From contig NC_135570.1 in the NCBI RefSeq assembly GCF_964340395.1, positions 11,242,822 through 11,306,821 on the forward strand: 64,000 bases of DNA. Reading direction: 5' to 3'. Of this stretch, positions 51,674-64,000 are shown in pieces (the stretch's first letter is position 1; every line of letters begins with the position of its first letter). Made by a program: the position numbers and the translations under genes. The stretch comes from Glandiceps talaboti. Its lineage: Eukaryota; Hemichordata; Enteropneusta; Spengelidae. Below the pieces are notes generated by a model that was not told the DNA's origin, made no database searches, and saw nothing but the letters and a program-made list of their open reading frames with translations.

Positions 51674-53880
51674 CTACATTGTATGGCCTCCTAAGCCTGA
51701 GACTTTTTCTCTGTGTTGATAAAGACACCAGCCACCAGCAAGTAAAAGACCAATGACTCCTCCCTTGGCAACTCTTTGGAGACCACCTGCAATGATACAT
51801 CAAATACACACAGTGTCAATGGACATACTTGCATTTACATCACTACACAGTTATTCAGTCTTAACTTCATATTTGTCCCACATAATTTTAGAAGTGTGGA
51901 GTCTCTATTACCCAGATTCTCACTGCTGGGGGCTCTAATATGAAAACACCTAGAGGAGAGTCTGGAGAAATGTAATCCCAAGTCACCCGCACTGGATCTC
52001 TTTCCAAGAGCAGTGCATTCTGGGGAATACTTCATGTCTAATATTGCATGCTGAATGATCCAGCTTCCTTCGCGACAGGCTTGCATGTCTCAAGCAACCA
52101 ATACATGACCAAACTTTTAGCCCTCACTTTGCCAAACCTGAGGTGCCCTGTTGTGATCCTGGCATGCAAAATGGCTAGAACTCTGGTAATGGAATATGGC
52201 GTATTGGGGTAACTTGAGGTGCCTTGAGACTCCCTGTACTGCATAAATATATACAACCTGATAGGATATAGTATAGTTTACCTGCTGATCCATACAGCAT
52301 ACCCGTCATAGTGCCAGCACCTAGTGTATTTACTTCGTCTTCTGTACCTCGTAATTTTTCCAATGTAAAACCAAATATACTGTACATCAATGCTGAAAAG
52401 TACACAAAAATACAAAAATATTAAAAGAAAGTCTGCCTTTATGGATTTCTAGCTACCAAAATCCAAGATGGAGGCTAAACCATGTGACCAATCAAAGTCT
52501 TGTTTACAAATACAACAAAGAACAAAGGACTTTTCTTACCTACAACTCCGATGGCATTGGCTGATGACGCTCCCTGTTTTGTTACAATATTTAACATTCT
52601 ATGAAGGTAAAACACAACAACAAATTCATTGAAATTATGTCTGCAGAACTGATATTATAATGTTGATAAGAGAGAACATATCACGAGAGACAAATGTACT
52701 ACACTTTGGACAACAGTGTCATCCTACTGCATGGTATGAGAAATGTTCAAATAATGATAAGAGACTTCCAATATTTTGATGACTGACAACCATCTTCAGA
52801 CTCCCCACTTGCGTTCAGTTATTGTCTGTTGTATAATTACAGTGTATACTGAGACTCTGTAGATACTACTTATTGGCTGAGAAAGACAAATTGTTACTTT
52901 ATACATTTCACTTACTGTGACATTCTAACTTTGCCTGAAAGATCTGCTGTGGCTGTCCTGCCAACTCTAATTCCATTTAAACCTCCATACAATGCACCTG
53001 TATTTATATGAATAACACAAAAACATTATGCATCCTTTGTCAATGGTGTACAGGTCACATACAAGCATGTACAATATAGTGTGTCTATTAGACTGAACTA
53101 GCTATCAATTGTTTCCGTTATCTAACCACTCAAAAACTTAAGGTTGCTAATGGTTACCTAAGCAGAAATAACAATGGATCTTTCAGTCTATGTGTCTGTG
53201 GTTTTTAAAAAAAATCATACAAGGAATTGAATTTTCTTAATATGTAGATATACACACAAATAAACACAATCATACATTTTTTACACAAGTCCATTCTGGT
53301 TTTAGGACTACATGACAGGGCTATGTTGTATGCTCCATATCGTGTTGCTGTAGAACTGTATGTATGCCCAGTCTGCTGTGACTGTGGATATCATGCTTCC
53401 AATCTACAAAGACTTTTTTGTTGTCATCAGAAAAAGTTCCTAAAAAAAAGTTGTAAACAAAGAGACTACTTACCAAGCATAACTGAACCTCCAATTTGTG
53501 AAAACGCCAACTCAAACCTTCCTCTTTTTTGTTTTTGGCCTTCTGGTAAAATAAACTCTGAACCCTGTCATGAAGAAATAACAACTATATTACCATTACC
53601 ATAAACCATTGTTAGATCAACACTCATTTTTTACCATTTGTACATGTAACATGGTAAGAAAACGTAAGGATTTTTTATTTGATGGGATGGATGGTATCCA
53701 TTAAATAATTAATTATGTTAAATCAACTTCATGATAATCTGAATCTTGACTGGTCCACATCAGATTACATTTTGTATTCATTTTGCATACTTGTATCATA
53801 TGTTTCTTTGAAAGCGTAGCTTATTTTTGTTATCTGGTGAAATCAATTTCATTCATTCTTTCAAAGGCAGTATACACACA

Positions 53881-53952
<72 letters not shown>

Positions 53953-54894
53953 AGTAGGTAAAATCTACCAGGGTTCAAATGCAACACAGCATATTTTGTT
54001 TCACAAAATTTCTCATCTACCAAGGGTTCCCAATACAATGCAAAAAACTGTTGTGTCTAGAAATCTGACACTCAGTATATGATGAGAATGAAATACAAAA
54101 CAAACTCTGGATCATTTCATCTGAAAACAGTAATTTGACACATACCTGATTGATAAATCTTGGGTCAATATTAAGGTAGGGTGAAAATGAACTTGGTCCA
54201 GCAGTAACTGTGGAATAATAGGAAAAAAAATATCACAATATATTATTTGTATAACAATGTATGTTAGAAAGCCTATTGCTTGGAATAGGAATTTAATTGA
54301 TATATACAACCTATACAACCACATATCTGACTCGTACTTCCAGATTCTTTGTATCGGCAAATACGTCCTGGACTAGGCTATTGAAAATTATTGGAACTTT
54401 GTACAGGTCTTGGACCTCCATCAACAGTAAAGATGGAGATCATGATGATAAGAGGCTTTTTGATGTTGATCTGAAATATGCTAATGGGGTTTTATGTCCA
54501 TTTCATGTACATACATGATGTATAGTAAACAGTCTGTGGTGCTTTATCAAACAACTCGATTTAAATACTGTGAATCTCATTATAATCATTGTTATGAAAA
54601 TAAATATGAAAAACTCTTTCCATAGAAGGATATTTGATCTACAAAAACACAATCCTTACAAAAGTCAGGAAAGCTTAAAGATACGTTCACAATCACATTG
54701 TTCAAGACAGGACACTAAAAAGTTGGATGATACTAAATTATGTGTACAAACATCAGGCGCAGTCATTTATTTAGTATATTTGCAAAATTTTATAATGTTC
54801 ACTTCATTTATCTATATTCAATCATTCAATCAAGGCGTAATCATGAGACTGTGTGTTTATATGGCTGTTTGACACTCACTGTATACTGTACACA

Positions 54895-54928
<34 letters not shown>

Positions 54929-55527
54929 CACACGTGAGTCACTGTCTGTGTACAACATATGGAGTAAATATTTTTTAAGGGAAACCTCCAACAACCTCCC
55001 CATCATGATGCACTTTGTCTCTCCCATTTTACCTCTGTGATCAAATCAAGATTAAAACCAATTCCATTTGGAAAGAAATATCCTATGGAGGTGGTGGTGG
55101 TGGTGGTGGTGGGGGGGGGGGTTATCACACAACAATTTTTGTCTAGCGTTCGGTGAGAGGGAAACGAAAATTTTGAGTTCATGGAGAGGGGGAAGGCTTG
55201 AATATTTTTGAAAGTGTTTGGCTGGGGGCTGCGATTATCTTTGATCATAATAGTTTCTCCTCAGTCCCCCCTCCCTTCCCACCGCTTCACGTTGTAAACT
55301 CTGCTAGTTACCTCAAGAAGGAACAACTAACACACGATGAAAACTAGTACATAGGTTACATCACCACATCATTTGATCGAACGAAAATCACCATGTGCAT
55401 TGCACTTCGTCATCGATCCGACTATCAACGTTTTAACCAGTACCGCAGACCTACCTGGAACGTTTAATGATGGGTCTCCGGGAGAATAACTTCCGAGTAA
55501 ACTCGAGCCATAGGTCTGGTTGTCCAT
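51674..55527 (-). CDS. TIMM23: TIMM23, mitochondrial inner-membrane protein-import channel subunit, complete, 7 exons
   Basis: Channel component of the TIM23 presequence translocase, which moves presequence proteins across or into the inner membrane. Exons in transcript order: 55527-55455, 54207-54146, 53564-53474, 52997-52916, 52598-52540, 52392-52282, 51786-51674. The sum is 591 nt, 196 residues (human 209 from memory). The N-terminal soluble part carries SPYLNIDPRFI and EFILPEG. The Tim17/22/23 core follows: RGRFELAFSQIGGSVMLG (TM1), GASSANAIGVVALMYSIFGF (TM2), EDEVNTLGAGTMTGMLYGSAG (TM3) and KGGVIGLLLAGGWCLYQH (TM4). The glycine-rich GxxxG packing motifs are intact. The ATG at 55527 is the first in frame. 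All introns are GT-AG. Divergent from NAF1. Confidence 0.95.
52090..52210. repeat. Dispersed repeat family E, copy 2 (inverted), in the TIMM23 last intron
   Basis: The minus strand reads CAATACGCCATATTCCATTA, then GTTCTAGCCATTTTGCATG and TTTGGCAAAGTGAGGGCTAA, as in 46780-46890. Confidence 0.5.
53871..53949. repeat. (CA)n microsatellite in a TIMM23 intron
   Basis: Nearly pure CA repeat of about 80 bp between TIMM23 exons 2 and 3. A further TA/TG run lies at 54892-54928 and a GGT/G run at 55086-55112 in intron 1. Confidence 0.9.
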
Positions 55528-55574
55528 TCCCGTGATTTTACAGAGAGTTTTGTAAAATTCACTCGAGTTCTTAC

Positions 55575-55905
55575 CGGCGAACGTGACCAACGCAATCAGA
55601 TTTATTCTGCGCCTGCGTCATAACTCCAACCTCAAGCTCGATCAAAAGTACCAATACAATTACATCCAAAACAGTTTTTTCTTCTTCTAAATAACACAAC
55701 AAAACCAATACAAAATAGTTTAATAGTAATTTCAACTTGATTATTAATAGTTAAGGAGTGTCTTTTGTTCAGAGAAAGTGTTAAACGTATAATTAAATCC
55801 AAGTGTTGTGAATGAGGATGAGATTAACCTTTAACCCGGGTTAAATAGAATTCGCACATGGTGCAAATGCACGACATGATCTACTTGCTGGTATTCAATA
55901 GGTGA
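55575..55905. promoter_or_regulatory. Candidate shared promoter region between TIMM23 and NAF1
   Basis: CpG-bearing sequence upstream of the TIMM23 ATG contains an NRF1-like TGCGCCTGCG (55608-55617) overlapping a CRE-like GCGTCA. On the plus strand a donor AATAG|GTGAGT (GT at 55902-55903) could end a NAF1 5' UTR exon that joins the acceptor TTATTGTCACAG just before 57082. Nuclear genes for mitochondrial proteins are often NRF1-driven. This is inference from motif layout. Confidence 0.35.
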
Positions 55906-56587
55906 GTGAACCAGTTTCGTTAATCTTAACTTAGGGATGGGGCGATCAGGTTTGACAATGTCGTTCGTTTATGATGTTTCAGATAGCCAAGTCTCTGAGC
56001 TTGTTAGTCTAGATATCAAGCCAGATTTAGTCAAGTAAACAGCGATTGTTAAAACTAAACTGTCGGCTTGTGTCCTAGACCGTAGACGAGAAAGCACGAT
56101 GCATTACCCCATCTCACTACATCCATGACAACTCTGGCCGTCAGCATCTTTTGCTAATTTTGCATCTCTTCAAACACTCTCAAAAACTTTCCTAAATCCA
56201 CAAAACAGCAAACATGTTTAATATATGTATTTGTGTTTACTGCTTTTTGTTTTTGTTTATTATTTATGTCATGTTAAAATCAACAAAATGAATATTTAGC
56301 ATTGTTATTGTCCTGATTTCTTACAAATTGGGTTTGTCCTTGTGATATGTAATAATTCATCACATCTGCCAAACATTTCTCAGTCACCTTCCCATTCAAA
56401 AAGATATGTTTTCCCTCACCATTGTGGCCACCATGACCTGATAATATTTAAGGCATCTAGTGGTTATGTGAGAAGACTTCAAAAGGCACTGCCTATGGTA
56501 ACATAACAAATCTGACAAATGTTGTATTAATTTGGTGATTGCAGGACCCACAAAGCAATTTAAACAACTCCCCTTAGTAATTATACA

Positions 56588-56671
56588 ATGTACATACATA
56601 CATACATACATACATACATACATACATACATACATACATACATACATACATACATACATACATACATACAT

Positions 56672-56708
<37 letters not shown>

Positions 56709-56810
56709 TACATACGTACGTACGTACGTACGTACGTACGTACATACATACATACATACATACATACACAGTCATACATATACATACATATACATACATA
56801 CACATAACAC
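56588..56810. repeat. (CATA)n/(CGTA)n microsatellite between TIMM23 and NAF1
   Basis: CATA runs interrupted by a CA run and a CGTA run. The 4-bp period leaves several plus and minus frames open; these are not genes. Confidence 0.95.
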
Positions 56811-57128
56811 AGTGACACAGATTGTACACAAAGTATGTGTTGACTTTAAATAATGTATTGTTGTATACATTATTGGGTCAAATAAAATATACTTCAGCAT
56901 ATATTGTGTCAATTCTTTTATACTAATAGAATCATCTTGATCATGTTTTGTAATCCTCAAGCCCTCATCCATGTTGTATAATACATATTTTCTGTACTCT
57001 ATCGATCAAGCAGAAATTGCATGAAAAAATTGTGACCAGTCCAGGGAAGGAACTAAAAGTGGATTAAAATTATTGTCACAGAATAACTGGAAGAGAAACT
57101 CGATCTACCGTACTGTTTATCTGTTACC

Positions 57129-60100
57129 ATGGATCCTGAAATTGAAGATACGATGGTAGACAACACAAAGTCTTGCAACATCAGTGGTAGAGAAGAAACT
57201 GAAGAACCCAGTGAGGTTCTCAGTGGAATTCAAGTAACCCCATTTGATGATATCAGTGCTACAAGTAGTTCAGATAGAACAGTTGTCATGTGTACAGAAC
57301 CAGAACAGAGAACTTCAACATTTACTGGTTTGACAGAAATACCTGGTATTGTGTCATTAGACAGCACAGATAAACTGGATGGCCCAGTTAGACAATCAAT
57401 GCAGAGTTTAGAAAATGAACACAAAATAACAGGAACTAAAATCCAGGAAAACCAAATGACAGTCATAAAGGAAAAGAGTGAGGAATTTATGGAAGAAGGT
57501 ACAAATATGTCGACAGAAGTGAACCAATCACAAATTCCGCCTCTTAACAATGATGAGATTGACTATGCAAATCAGCCAAAAGTAAAAAGTGAGGAATTTA
57601 TGGAAGAAGATTCGAACGTCGTAGCAAAAATGGAAAGTTCAACCATTCATGATGATGATAAAGCATCTGAGGTCAAAGGTCAATCAAGCAATGTCGCTAT
57701 AACTGATGCCAACGATGCACTCTGTGATAAAGCTCCACCTCAGAGTGAAAATATGGTAGAAGACAACACTGATACTAGCACTGATGTAATCATTCCTAAA
57801 GCTTTAGTTCAGAGTTTGGTGGTGATTGAAGATTATGGTTCCAGCTCTCCGGATTCAGATTCCTCAAGTTCAGATACCGATACATCATCAGATTCTGATT
57901 CAGAATCAGAATCAGATTCTTCAAGTCAGAGTGAGGATGACAAATGCAGGTGAGTTTCAGATATGTAGTAATAGCAATCTCAGGTTGCAAGCTGAGTACT
58001 AGTATTCAGATTCATCATTCATATATGAATACTATTCTGACTAGGTTCACACCGCAAAATCCTTTTTCAAAGCAGTAATTTACTTTTTTTACATGAGTTT
58101 TTAAGTTAATGGGAAAGGATAACTTGTGGATTCACTATATTTTATAATATTAATAAGCATGGATGTTAACAAGATAAAATGCATCGATCCAATTTCACTT
58201 ACACTTATCAGAACAGTGCTGGCATTGATCAGAATTTAGGCAGAAGTGATGTTAGCTGTACTTGGCAAGTACTGTTATTATATGCATTGTCAACTGTTTC
58301 AATTGTTTTTGTAATTGTATATGTATAACAATACAAGCAAACCACAACACATGAAGTTCCCTACCCATAAGTCACTTCTGCCAAAATACTGATCATGGTC
58401 AAAGCAAACTCTTTACTAATAAGTGAAAATGAATGAATCCCAAGCATATTATCTCTTCAACGTCCAAGTTTTTATTAAACGCTATTCAAGTTGTTCAACA
58501 GGGACAGGACTGGTAAGCTTAGGTCAACAATTGTACTTAGTCTCTGGTAGTCGTTTGCTGAATGAGACGTTAATATTGATAATGAAAATGAAATAGACTT
58601 GATGACAGTCTGCCTTTGACAATGTTTTTCTGCCTTTTAAAAAAACAACCTAGCTAGTTCATTTCAGTTGCATGACCACATATTTCAATCGGTATACAAT
58701 GTATGGTGTGTTATAGGTTACATTCTGATGTTGGATCTGATGGTGATGAAGAATCCACCAGAGAAAGAAAGTTTGGAAATCCACCTCCTGCACCAAGAAC
58801 TGCATCAGAACAAGTTTTAGAGGTACAGTACTGCGATCAATTATGTTGGAAGTAGTCAATACCACACTGTGTACATACTGGAATTTAGAGAAGCTGTGTT
58901 TTGTTTACTCATCTGAGCAAAATTCAAATGCTTCTGAGGCACATTGTAACCATTAAAAACATCATAACAGCATAAAGTATTGTATAGTCTATCACACAAT
59001 CACAGGCCAATGAATGATATTTGAATGTGTTGTGTAGCCAATCACAGGTCAGAGAGAGATATTTGAATATGTTGCATAGCCAATCACAGGCTACATTTAG
59101 TTAGAGATATTTGAATGTATTATATTACCATTCGCAGGCATATGAAAAATATGACTTAAAATATATCATCTGCAGTTTCATTTTAGTGAGAAATAGTGGA
59201 ATTGTGTACCAAATCACATGTTTTTGATAATTTTAGAATTTTTCCTGTCTAGCATAACATATCGGTAGTCTTGAACCCAGAATACCATGCAGTTATTTGT
59301 TGTTGTGTGTAACAATACCAAACGGTAACATGACTGGTACCGGACAATAACTGATAATTATGTTTCTTATTTGTAGGACTTACCAGAAGTAGAGATTCTA
59401 AATCAAAAGTTGTCTGAAGACATAGAAGTAAAGGAGTTAGGGCATGTGTCTAGCATTATCGGACAGTTGGGTACGTTTATGAATTTACTTTATTTTGATT
59501 AAAGGGAAATGCCAGTCCAGGAAATAAAGAGGGGTTTAGCAACAATTAAGAGTACAGCAGAAGATTAGAACGTTGTCATCTTTTACAATAGATTGTTACT
59601 CTGCAGTAGTATAAATATATTATATTACTACATGTATATTATTGTTTTGACAGTGGTTATCCAGTCACTACCAAATAACCCAGCCTTAGATATGGATACA
59701 GTATTGTTTACTGCTAATCGAGAATGCATCGGTAAAGTAAGTATGTTATACAGGTTGACATTCTAAATATACTGTTAACCAGGAATGCATTTCACTGAAG
59801 ACACTTTAGTAGTCATGAATATTCATTGTTCAACCACTGCATAAACATTTCTGCTGACTCCCATGATGCAATGTGGCCCACAGCAAAGATCTCGAAATGA
59901 GGGACAAATTCAGCTTGATGTTTCTTTGAAATCGCGTGTAATGTACTTCGGATGTAACACTATGAAAAGACTCTCCAGAAGTCAAAGTTAATGAAAATGT
60001 CTTTGTTGTCAGAAGTGATGTTCCCCTTTAACACTGATCACAAATAACTCTTTTTAATAACAGATCTATGAAGTGTTTGGCCCGGTATCCTGTCCTCTGT

Positions 60101-61384
60101 ACGCTGTACGATTCAACTCCATTGATCACATCAAATCCAAGTCAATAGAGTTACAGACCAAAGTGTTTTTTGTTGTGGGTACATCAGAATTCACAATGTA
60201 TGTTTTCTTACAACAACTTCAACAGTAAGTACATATAAGTCATATGTTGGAAACTTATGTGTGTTTAAGATGTCACATAATTTCAAATATCTTCTTTGCT
60301 TGGAATGAGTATATCTGTCATGCAACAGTCAATATCTTTTAAAATCTGGCACACGGTTGACATACTCTAGGGGCCATAATTTGCCCAATTTTATTTTTAA
60401 AAATCTGGCACAAGGGTGACATACTGAAGTTGAAGGATATATAACACTTACTGACATTATTTACCTAGTCTAGAGGCTATCTATGAAAAAGGCAAGCCCC
60501 CCCCCCCCCCCCATGAGGGATAATAAAGTAATATAATAAAACCTCTAGACTGATTATTTACCATGTGTCTTTTAGAATGAAGGGATCTGATGCCTCATGG
60601 AAAAATGATGAAGAACCACCTGATGAGTTTTTAGATTACAGTGATGATGAACAAGAGAAAGAAGCTAAAGCCAAACTACGAAATAACCGAGACAAGAGAA
60701 AGAGGAAGAGAAATGCTCAGAGGTAATACTTGTCTTTGCTGAATAAAATCTAATGTGTTTTACAGAAACTTTTATAAAAATAACTTTATCCTATCTATGG
60801 AAGGTATTCAAATCAATGTGTGTGCATGAAATGATGTATGATATATATATATATGATATATGATATATGATGTGATGTGATGTGATGTGATGTATGATAT
60901 ATGATCTATGATCCAATGTGATATAATTGACCAAATACCAAATACTTTGTGTAACTGCAAAACAAGCTTACAAAAACTGAGGATGAGTTTTCCAGGACAT
61001 GAGAGCCAAGAATGAATTGTGTAAACAGGTTGTACATGTATTAAAAAGGAATGCAATTGTATGGCTGCATGTTTCCTTTATAATGAAAGGGTTTGATGCC
61101 TTGTGCCATTTATATGGTCAATTTTACATAAGTTCACCAAAATGGTATGTCATAAATGTATTTTTTATTTTGGTTCATGCAATATTGTTTGATTCTTAAC
61201 AAATGAATGCAAAATACTCCAAATTATTGTCATTGAAGTCTAGAGAATATTAAGTATGTACCGATATTGTATGAACCAAGAGATAAATACTTGTAACAGA
61301 CAGACAGACAGACGGACGGACAAACACAGACACACAGACACACACACACACACATACACACACATACATACATACATACATACA

Positions 61385-61418
<34 letters not shown>

Positions 61419-62772
61419 CATACATACATACATCTTACATACATGCATACATACATACATACATACATACATACATACATACATACATACACACACACAT
61501 ACATACATACATCCATCCATCCATACATACATACATACATACATACATACATACATACATACATACATACATACATACATACATACATACATACACACAC
61601 ACACACTCACACACACACACACACACACACACACTGTTTTTGCTAAATTATGTGAAATTGACTTAAGATTTAAAACATGTATTAATTGATTCATCTGTTC
61701 CTTTATATATTTTTACAGGAATGTTCAGCAAGAAACAAACGATACCAGCATTTCTGAAGAACACAATCACCAAAGAAATAATTCGCCACAAATTTCACAT
61801 CATGGCAGAGGTTGGTATCTTCCTCAAGTCTTAGAGTCCCTTTCAGTGTTACCATTGACAATGATTCAGTGTTAGCAATATGACACAGACTTATGTAATC
61901 ATAACTCATACAGCTTCGAAGTATAAAATGACATGTTGTAATCCAGTTAATGACATTAACGCTAACAGATCTACATACTCCAAGCAGACCAAAATCCTCA
62001 GCTGAACAGCAGTGTTTTTCTATAATAGTGTGTGATTGCAAAACAATTCTTAAATGTCAAAAAAGAATGTTTTCAATAAATTAAAGATTGAATTGAATTG
62101 AATTGAAATTTATTTCACCAGAACTTATACAGTTTATACAGATATTGAATAAATATATAGAAATGAAAGAGAGAAAAAAAATACAACGTCTAGGGACAAA
62201 ATAAAATTCTGGTGAGGACCAAGGACAGTAGTTCTTTCTGAACTAATCGAGGTCCAAGGCCCTGACTGACATGCTTAGTATAATGTATTGCTGGTTACAC
62301 TGTTATAAAAATAAATATATACATAACAAATACTCCTCTTTGATTGGTTTCAGGGGGATGGAGAGGTTCAAATAGATCAACATCACCAAGGGTACCACAA
62401 CATTGGCAGAATCGGCCAAGACATGGTCAATTCAGAGAAGACAGTCTGAGAGGGGGTTTCGGAGGGCGCCCTCACAGTCCAGGATTTGTTCATCCAAGAA
62501 ACATGATTGGTTTTAGTATTGAACAACAGTGGAGACATCAACTACCCCAAAGACCACCAGTACCCCATCCATTCCAACCACCTCAGGGACTTCTACCAAA
62601 TCCACAACCGTTACTCGTCAGTCAATTTCCCCCTAGCTTATTACAGTCACCACCACCACCTCCTCCCCATCTTATGCCATTTCCACCTCCTCCTCATCCT
62701 CCTCACCCTCCCCCTCTACCAAATAGTGGTGTAGGATTCCCACCTTATAAGAATATTCATTACCAAAGGTGA
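57129..62772 (+). CDS. NAF1: NAF1, H/ACA snoRNP assembly factor, complete, 8 exons
   Basis: Assembly factor that binds dyskerin and the H/ACA core early in snoRNP, scaRNP and telomerase RNP biogenesis and is later replaced by GAR1; nuclear. Exons: 57129-57949, 58717-58822, 59377-59470, 59654-59736, 60064-60224, 60576-60722, 61719-61810, 62354-62772. The sum is 1923 nt, 640 residues (human about 494). Exon 1 encodes a long acidic N-terminus ending in an Asp/Ser/Glu tract (about 232-270). The GAR1/NAF1 core is about 310-422: DLPEVEILNQKLSEDIEVK, ELGHVSSIIGQLVVIQSLP, CIGKIYEVFGPVSCPLYAVR and DHIKSKSIEL. The conserved GSDASWKNDEEPP with a following acidic-basic stretch comes next. The C-terminus has RG/GG motifs and long proline runs. 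Exon 7 uses a weak donor, GAG|GTTGGT. Confidence 0.95.
60838..60905. repeat. Short AT/GATG repeats in NAF1 intron 6
   Basis: GATATAT words then four TGTGA units. Confidence 0.8.
61301..61635. repeat. (CATA)n/(CA)n microsatellite in NAF1 intron 6
   Basis: About 330 bp of CAGA, CATA, CATC and CA runs about 80 bp before the exon 7 acceptor. ORFs across it are artefacts of the 4-bp period. Confidence 0.95.
62085..62280 (-). mobile_element. Retroposon 3' tail (SINE or LINE) in NAF1 intron 7
   Basis: On the minus strand the sequence ends AATAAATTTCAATTCAATTC, a short tandem tail preceded by GGTCCTCACCAGAATTTTAT. A pentamer tail and lack of coding suggest a SINE or 5'-truncated LINE. Confidence 0.4.
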
Positions 62773-64000
62773 ATGTATGTCTGATGACAGGACACTTTAT
62801 GATATTATTTTATAAGAACACTGCTTGTGTTATTATACACAAAGGACATAGTCTGGAACTTGTGTGAATTTTTCATTATTTGAGTTTTGAGATAAAAAAA
62901 AAGTCACTTTATGATTTAGTACTAACTGAACCTTGACTATGTATTAGTACATGATGGCATTGTGGGATATTTGTTCATCTCTGGTGTCAACCAAACGTTT
63001 GTCTTGTGGAAACAGCGCCAGAAGACGTACATAGTGATGCGTAGTGAAGAATGTGAATAGTTGTTATGGTAACTAATAGGAATGCTTTACAGGCCATAAA
63101 GCAATAATGCATCAACTTATTTAAGGAGTTGACAAAGTAATGTAGAGTATATATACCAGTAGCTGTTAGACAACGTAAACTGATCACTGAACTTAGGACA
63201 TCCTGAGTTAATTCTACGTTTCACATCTTAACACCTTAAAAATTATAGCAATAATGCATCAACTAAGGAGTTGACAAAGTAATGTAGAGTATGTGTACCA
63301 GTAGTTGTTAGACAACGTAAACTGATCACTGAACTTAGGACATCCTGAATTAATTCTACGTTTCACATCTTAACACCTTAAAAATTATAGGTCATTTGGT
63401 TAGTTTTAAAAAAAGTCAAGAAAAAAATATGTGTATATGTTGGTGACATCTTAATTCATTCTTTCTCAGTCTGAATGACTTAGAAATGACATTAAAAGTC
63501 AGAAGGAAACTGAACTATTTCTTTGATTTAAGTTTCCAGATTTCAGCGCTAAACGATAAATTTTCTTTCAGATATGCAATCATGGGGTCATCATCTTACA
63601 AACAGTGATGCAATGTTATTAAATAAAGAAGATAACTATCGAAAACTATATTTTAAGAATATATAAATACTGTTCTATATGAACATTATTGAATTATGAT
63701 GTGTATTGCTTTGAGTTGCTTAACACAGTAACAGTCACAAAAATTAGTTTAGAATGTATCTTTATGATTTAGTACATTTAATATAATAGATTATGAAATA
63801 AAATTCGTATATACTACAACTGAACAAGATGTGTCGTATTTTTCTCATCTAAAAAAACCCCACAGTACTTTCCTTCTATCCTTTGTTATAGACTATTTAT
63901 TTGAAACGTCAGGATTGTACTTAATTGATCAGGACTGTTTTACTTGTTACTTTTGCACTTCACAGTACATTCCTATGTCTTTGCCACCCCAGTATAGGTA
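62773..64000 (+). other. NAF1 3' UTR and downstream flank
   Basis: AATAAA hexamers lie at 63622-63627 and 63797-63802; either could end the transcript. The interval includes a tandem duplication at 63101-63389. No coding exon is recognised to the window end. Confidence 0.5.
63101..63389. repeat. 147-bp tandem duplication in the NAF1 3' UTR/flank
   Basis: Copies 63101-63247 and 63248-63389 start GCAATAATGCATCAACT and end CACCTTAAAAATTATA. The second lacks TTATT and has a few substitutions. Confidence 0.9.

Noticed and set aside
56396-56829. Several long ORFs on both strands (Tyr/Ile/His or Cys/Met/Tyr-rich)
   Set aside because: Pure products of the (CATA)n/(CGTA)n microsatellite, whose 4-bp period leaves frames open. 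The same applies to 61230-61694.

Overview
The window is AT-rich, intron-rich animal nuclear DNA. Protein similarity, recalled from memory because no search was possible, points to an invertebrate that did not undergo the vertebrate genome duplications. It carries one WDFY3/WDFY4-type gene and one FSTL4/FSTL5-type gene where vertebrates have two of each, and the encoded proteins are close to the human ones. An invertebrate deuterostome (hemichordate or lancelet-like) is my best guess. The sequence alone does not settle the phylum.

Layout. (1) 170-16396, minus strand: the first 24 coding exons (about 1412 residues) of a WDFY3/ALFY orthologue, a BEACH-family scaffold for selective autophagy. 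The gene runs off the left edge after its concanavalin-A-like region. Intron 1 is about 6.6 kb, and a likely non-coding first exon with NRF1- and YY1-like sites lies at about 23.05-23.15 kb. (2) 23.2-30.0 kb: non-coding DNA with LINE remnants, simple repeats, a nested palindrome and a possible upstream exon of the next gene. (3) 30012-43641, plus strand: a complete 11-coding-exon FSTL4/5-like gene (812 residues: signal peptide, follistatin/Kazal domain, two EF-hands, two Ig domains, C-terminal propeller-like region). (4) 43.6-50.8 kb: intergenic repeats, including a 46-bp array and hAT-like MITEs. (5) 51674-55527, minus strand: a complete 7-exon TIMM23 gene (196 residues). (6) 57129-62772, plus strand: a complete 8-exon NAF1 gene (640 residues), divergent from TIMM23, with its 3' UTR reaching the right edge.

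All exon models were built by hand from splice signals, reading phase and family similarity. Every junction keeps frame, and the three complete genes sum to whole codons. The genes do not form an operon or a known pathway; they are neighbours. Their order may preserve old chordate linkage, since FSTL5 and NAF1 are neighbours in human.

The non-coding DNA is shaped by short inverted-repeat transposons. One family (TA target, CAG...CTG ends, TIRs of about 85 bp) has a full copy in the FSTL intron, one in WDFY3 intron 1, a truncated copy that inserted into the splice donor of a WDFY3 exon, and one copy whose terminal 65 bp expanded in place to about 39 tandem units. A second family (TTAA target, piggyBac-like) has three copies, and a third (8-bp duplications, hAT-like) has two. 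I saw no rRNA, no CRISPR array, no bacterial-type operon and no convincing intact tRNA.
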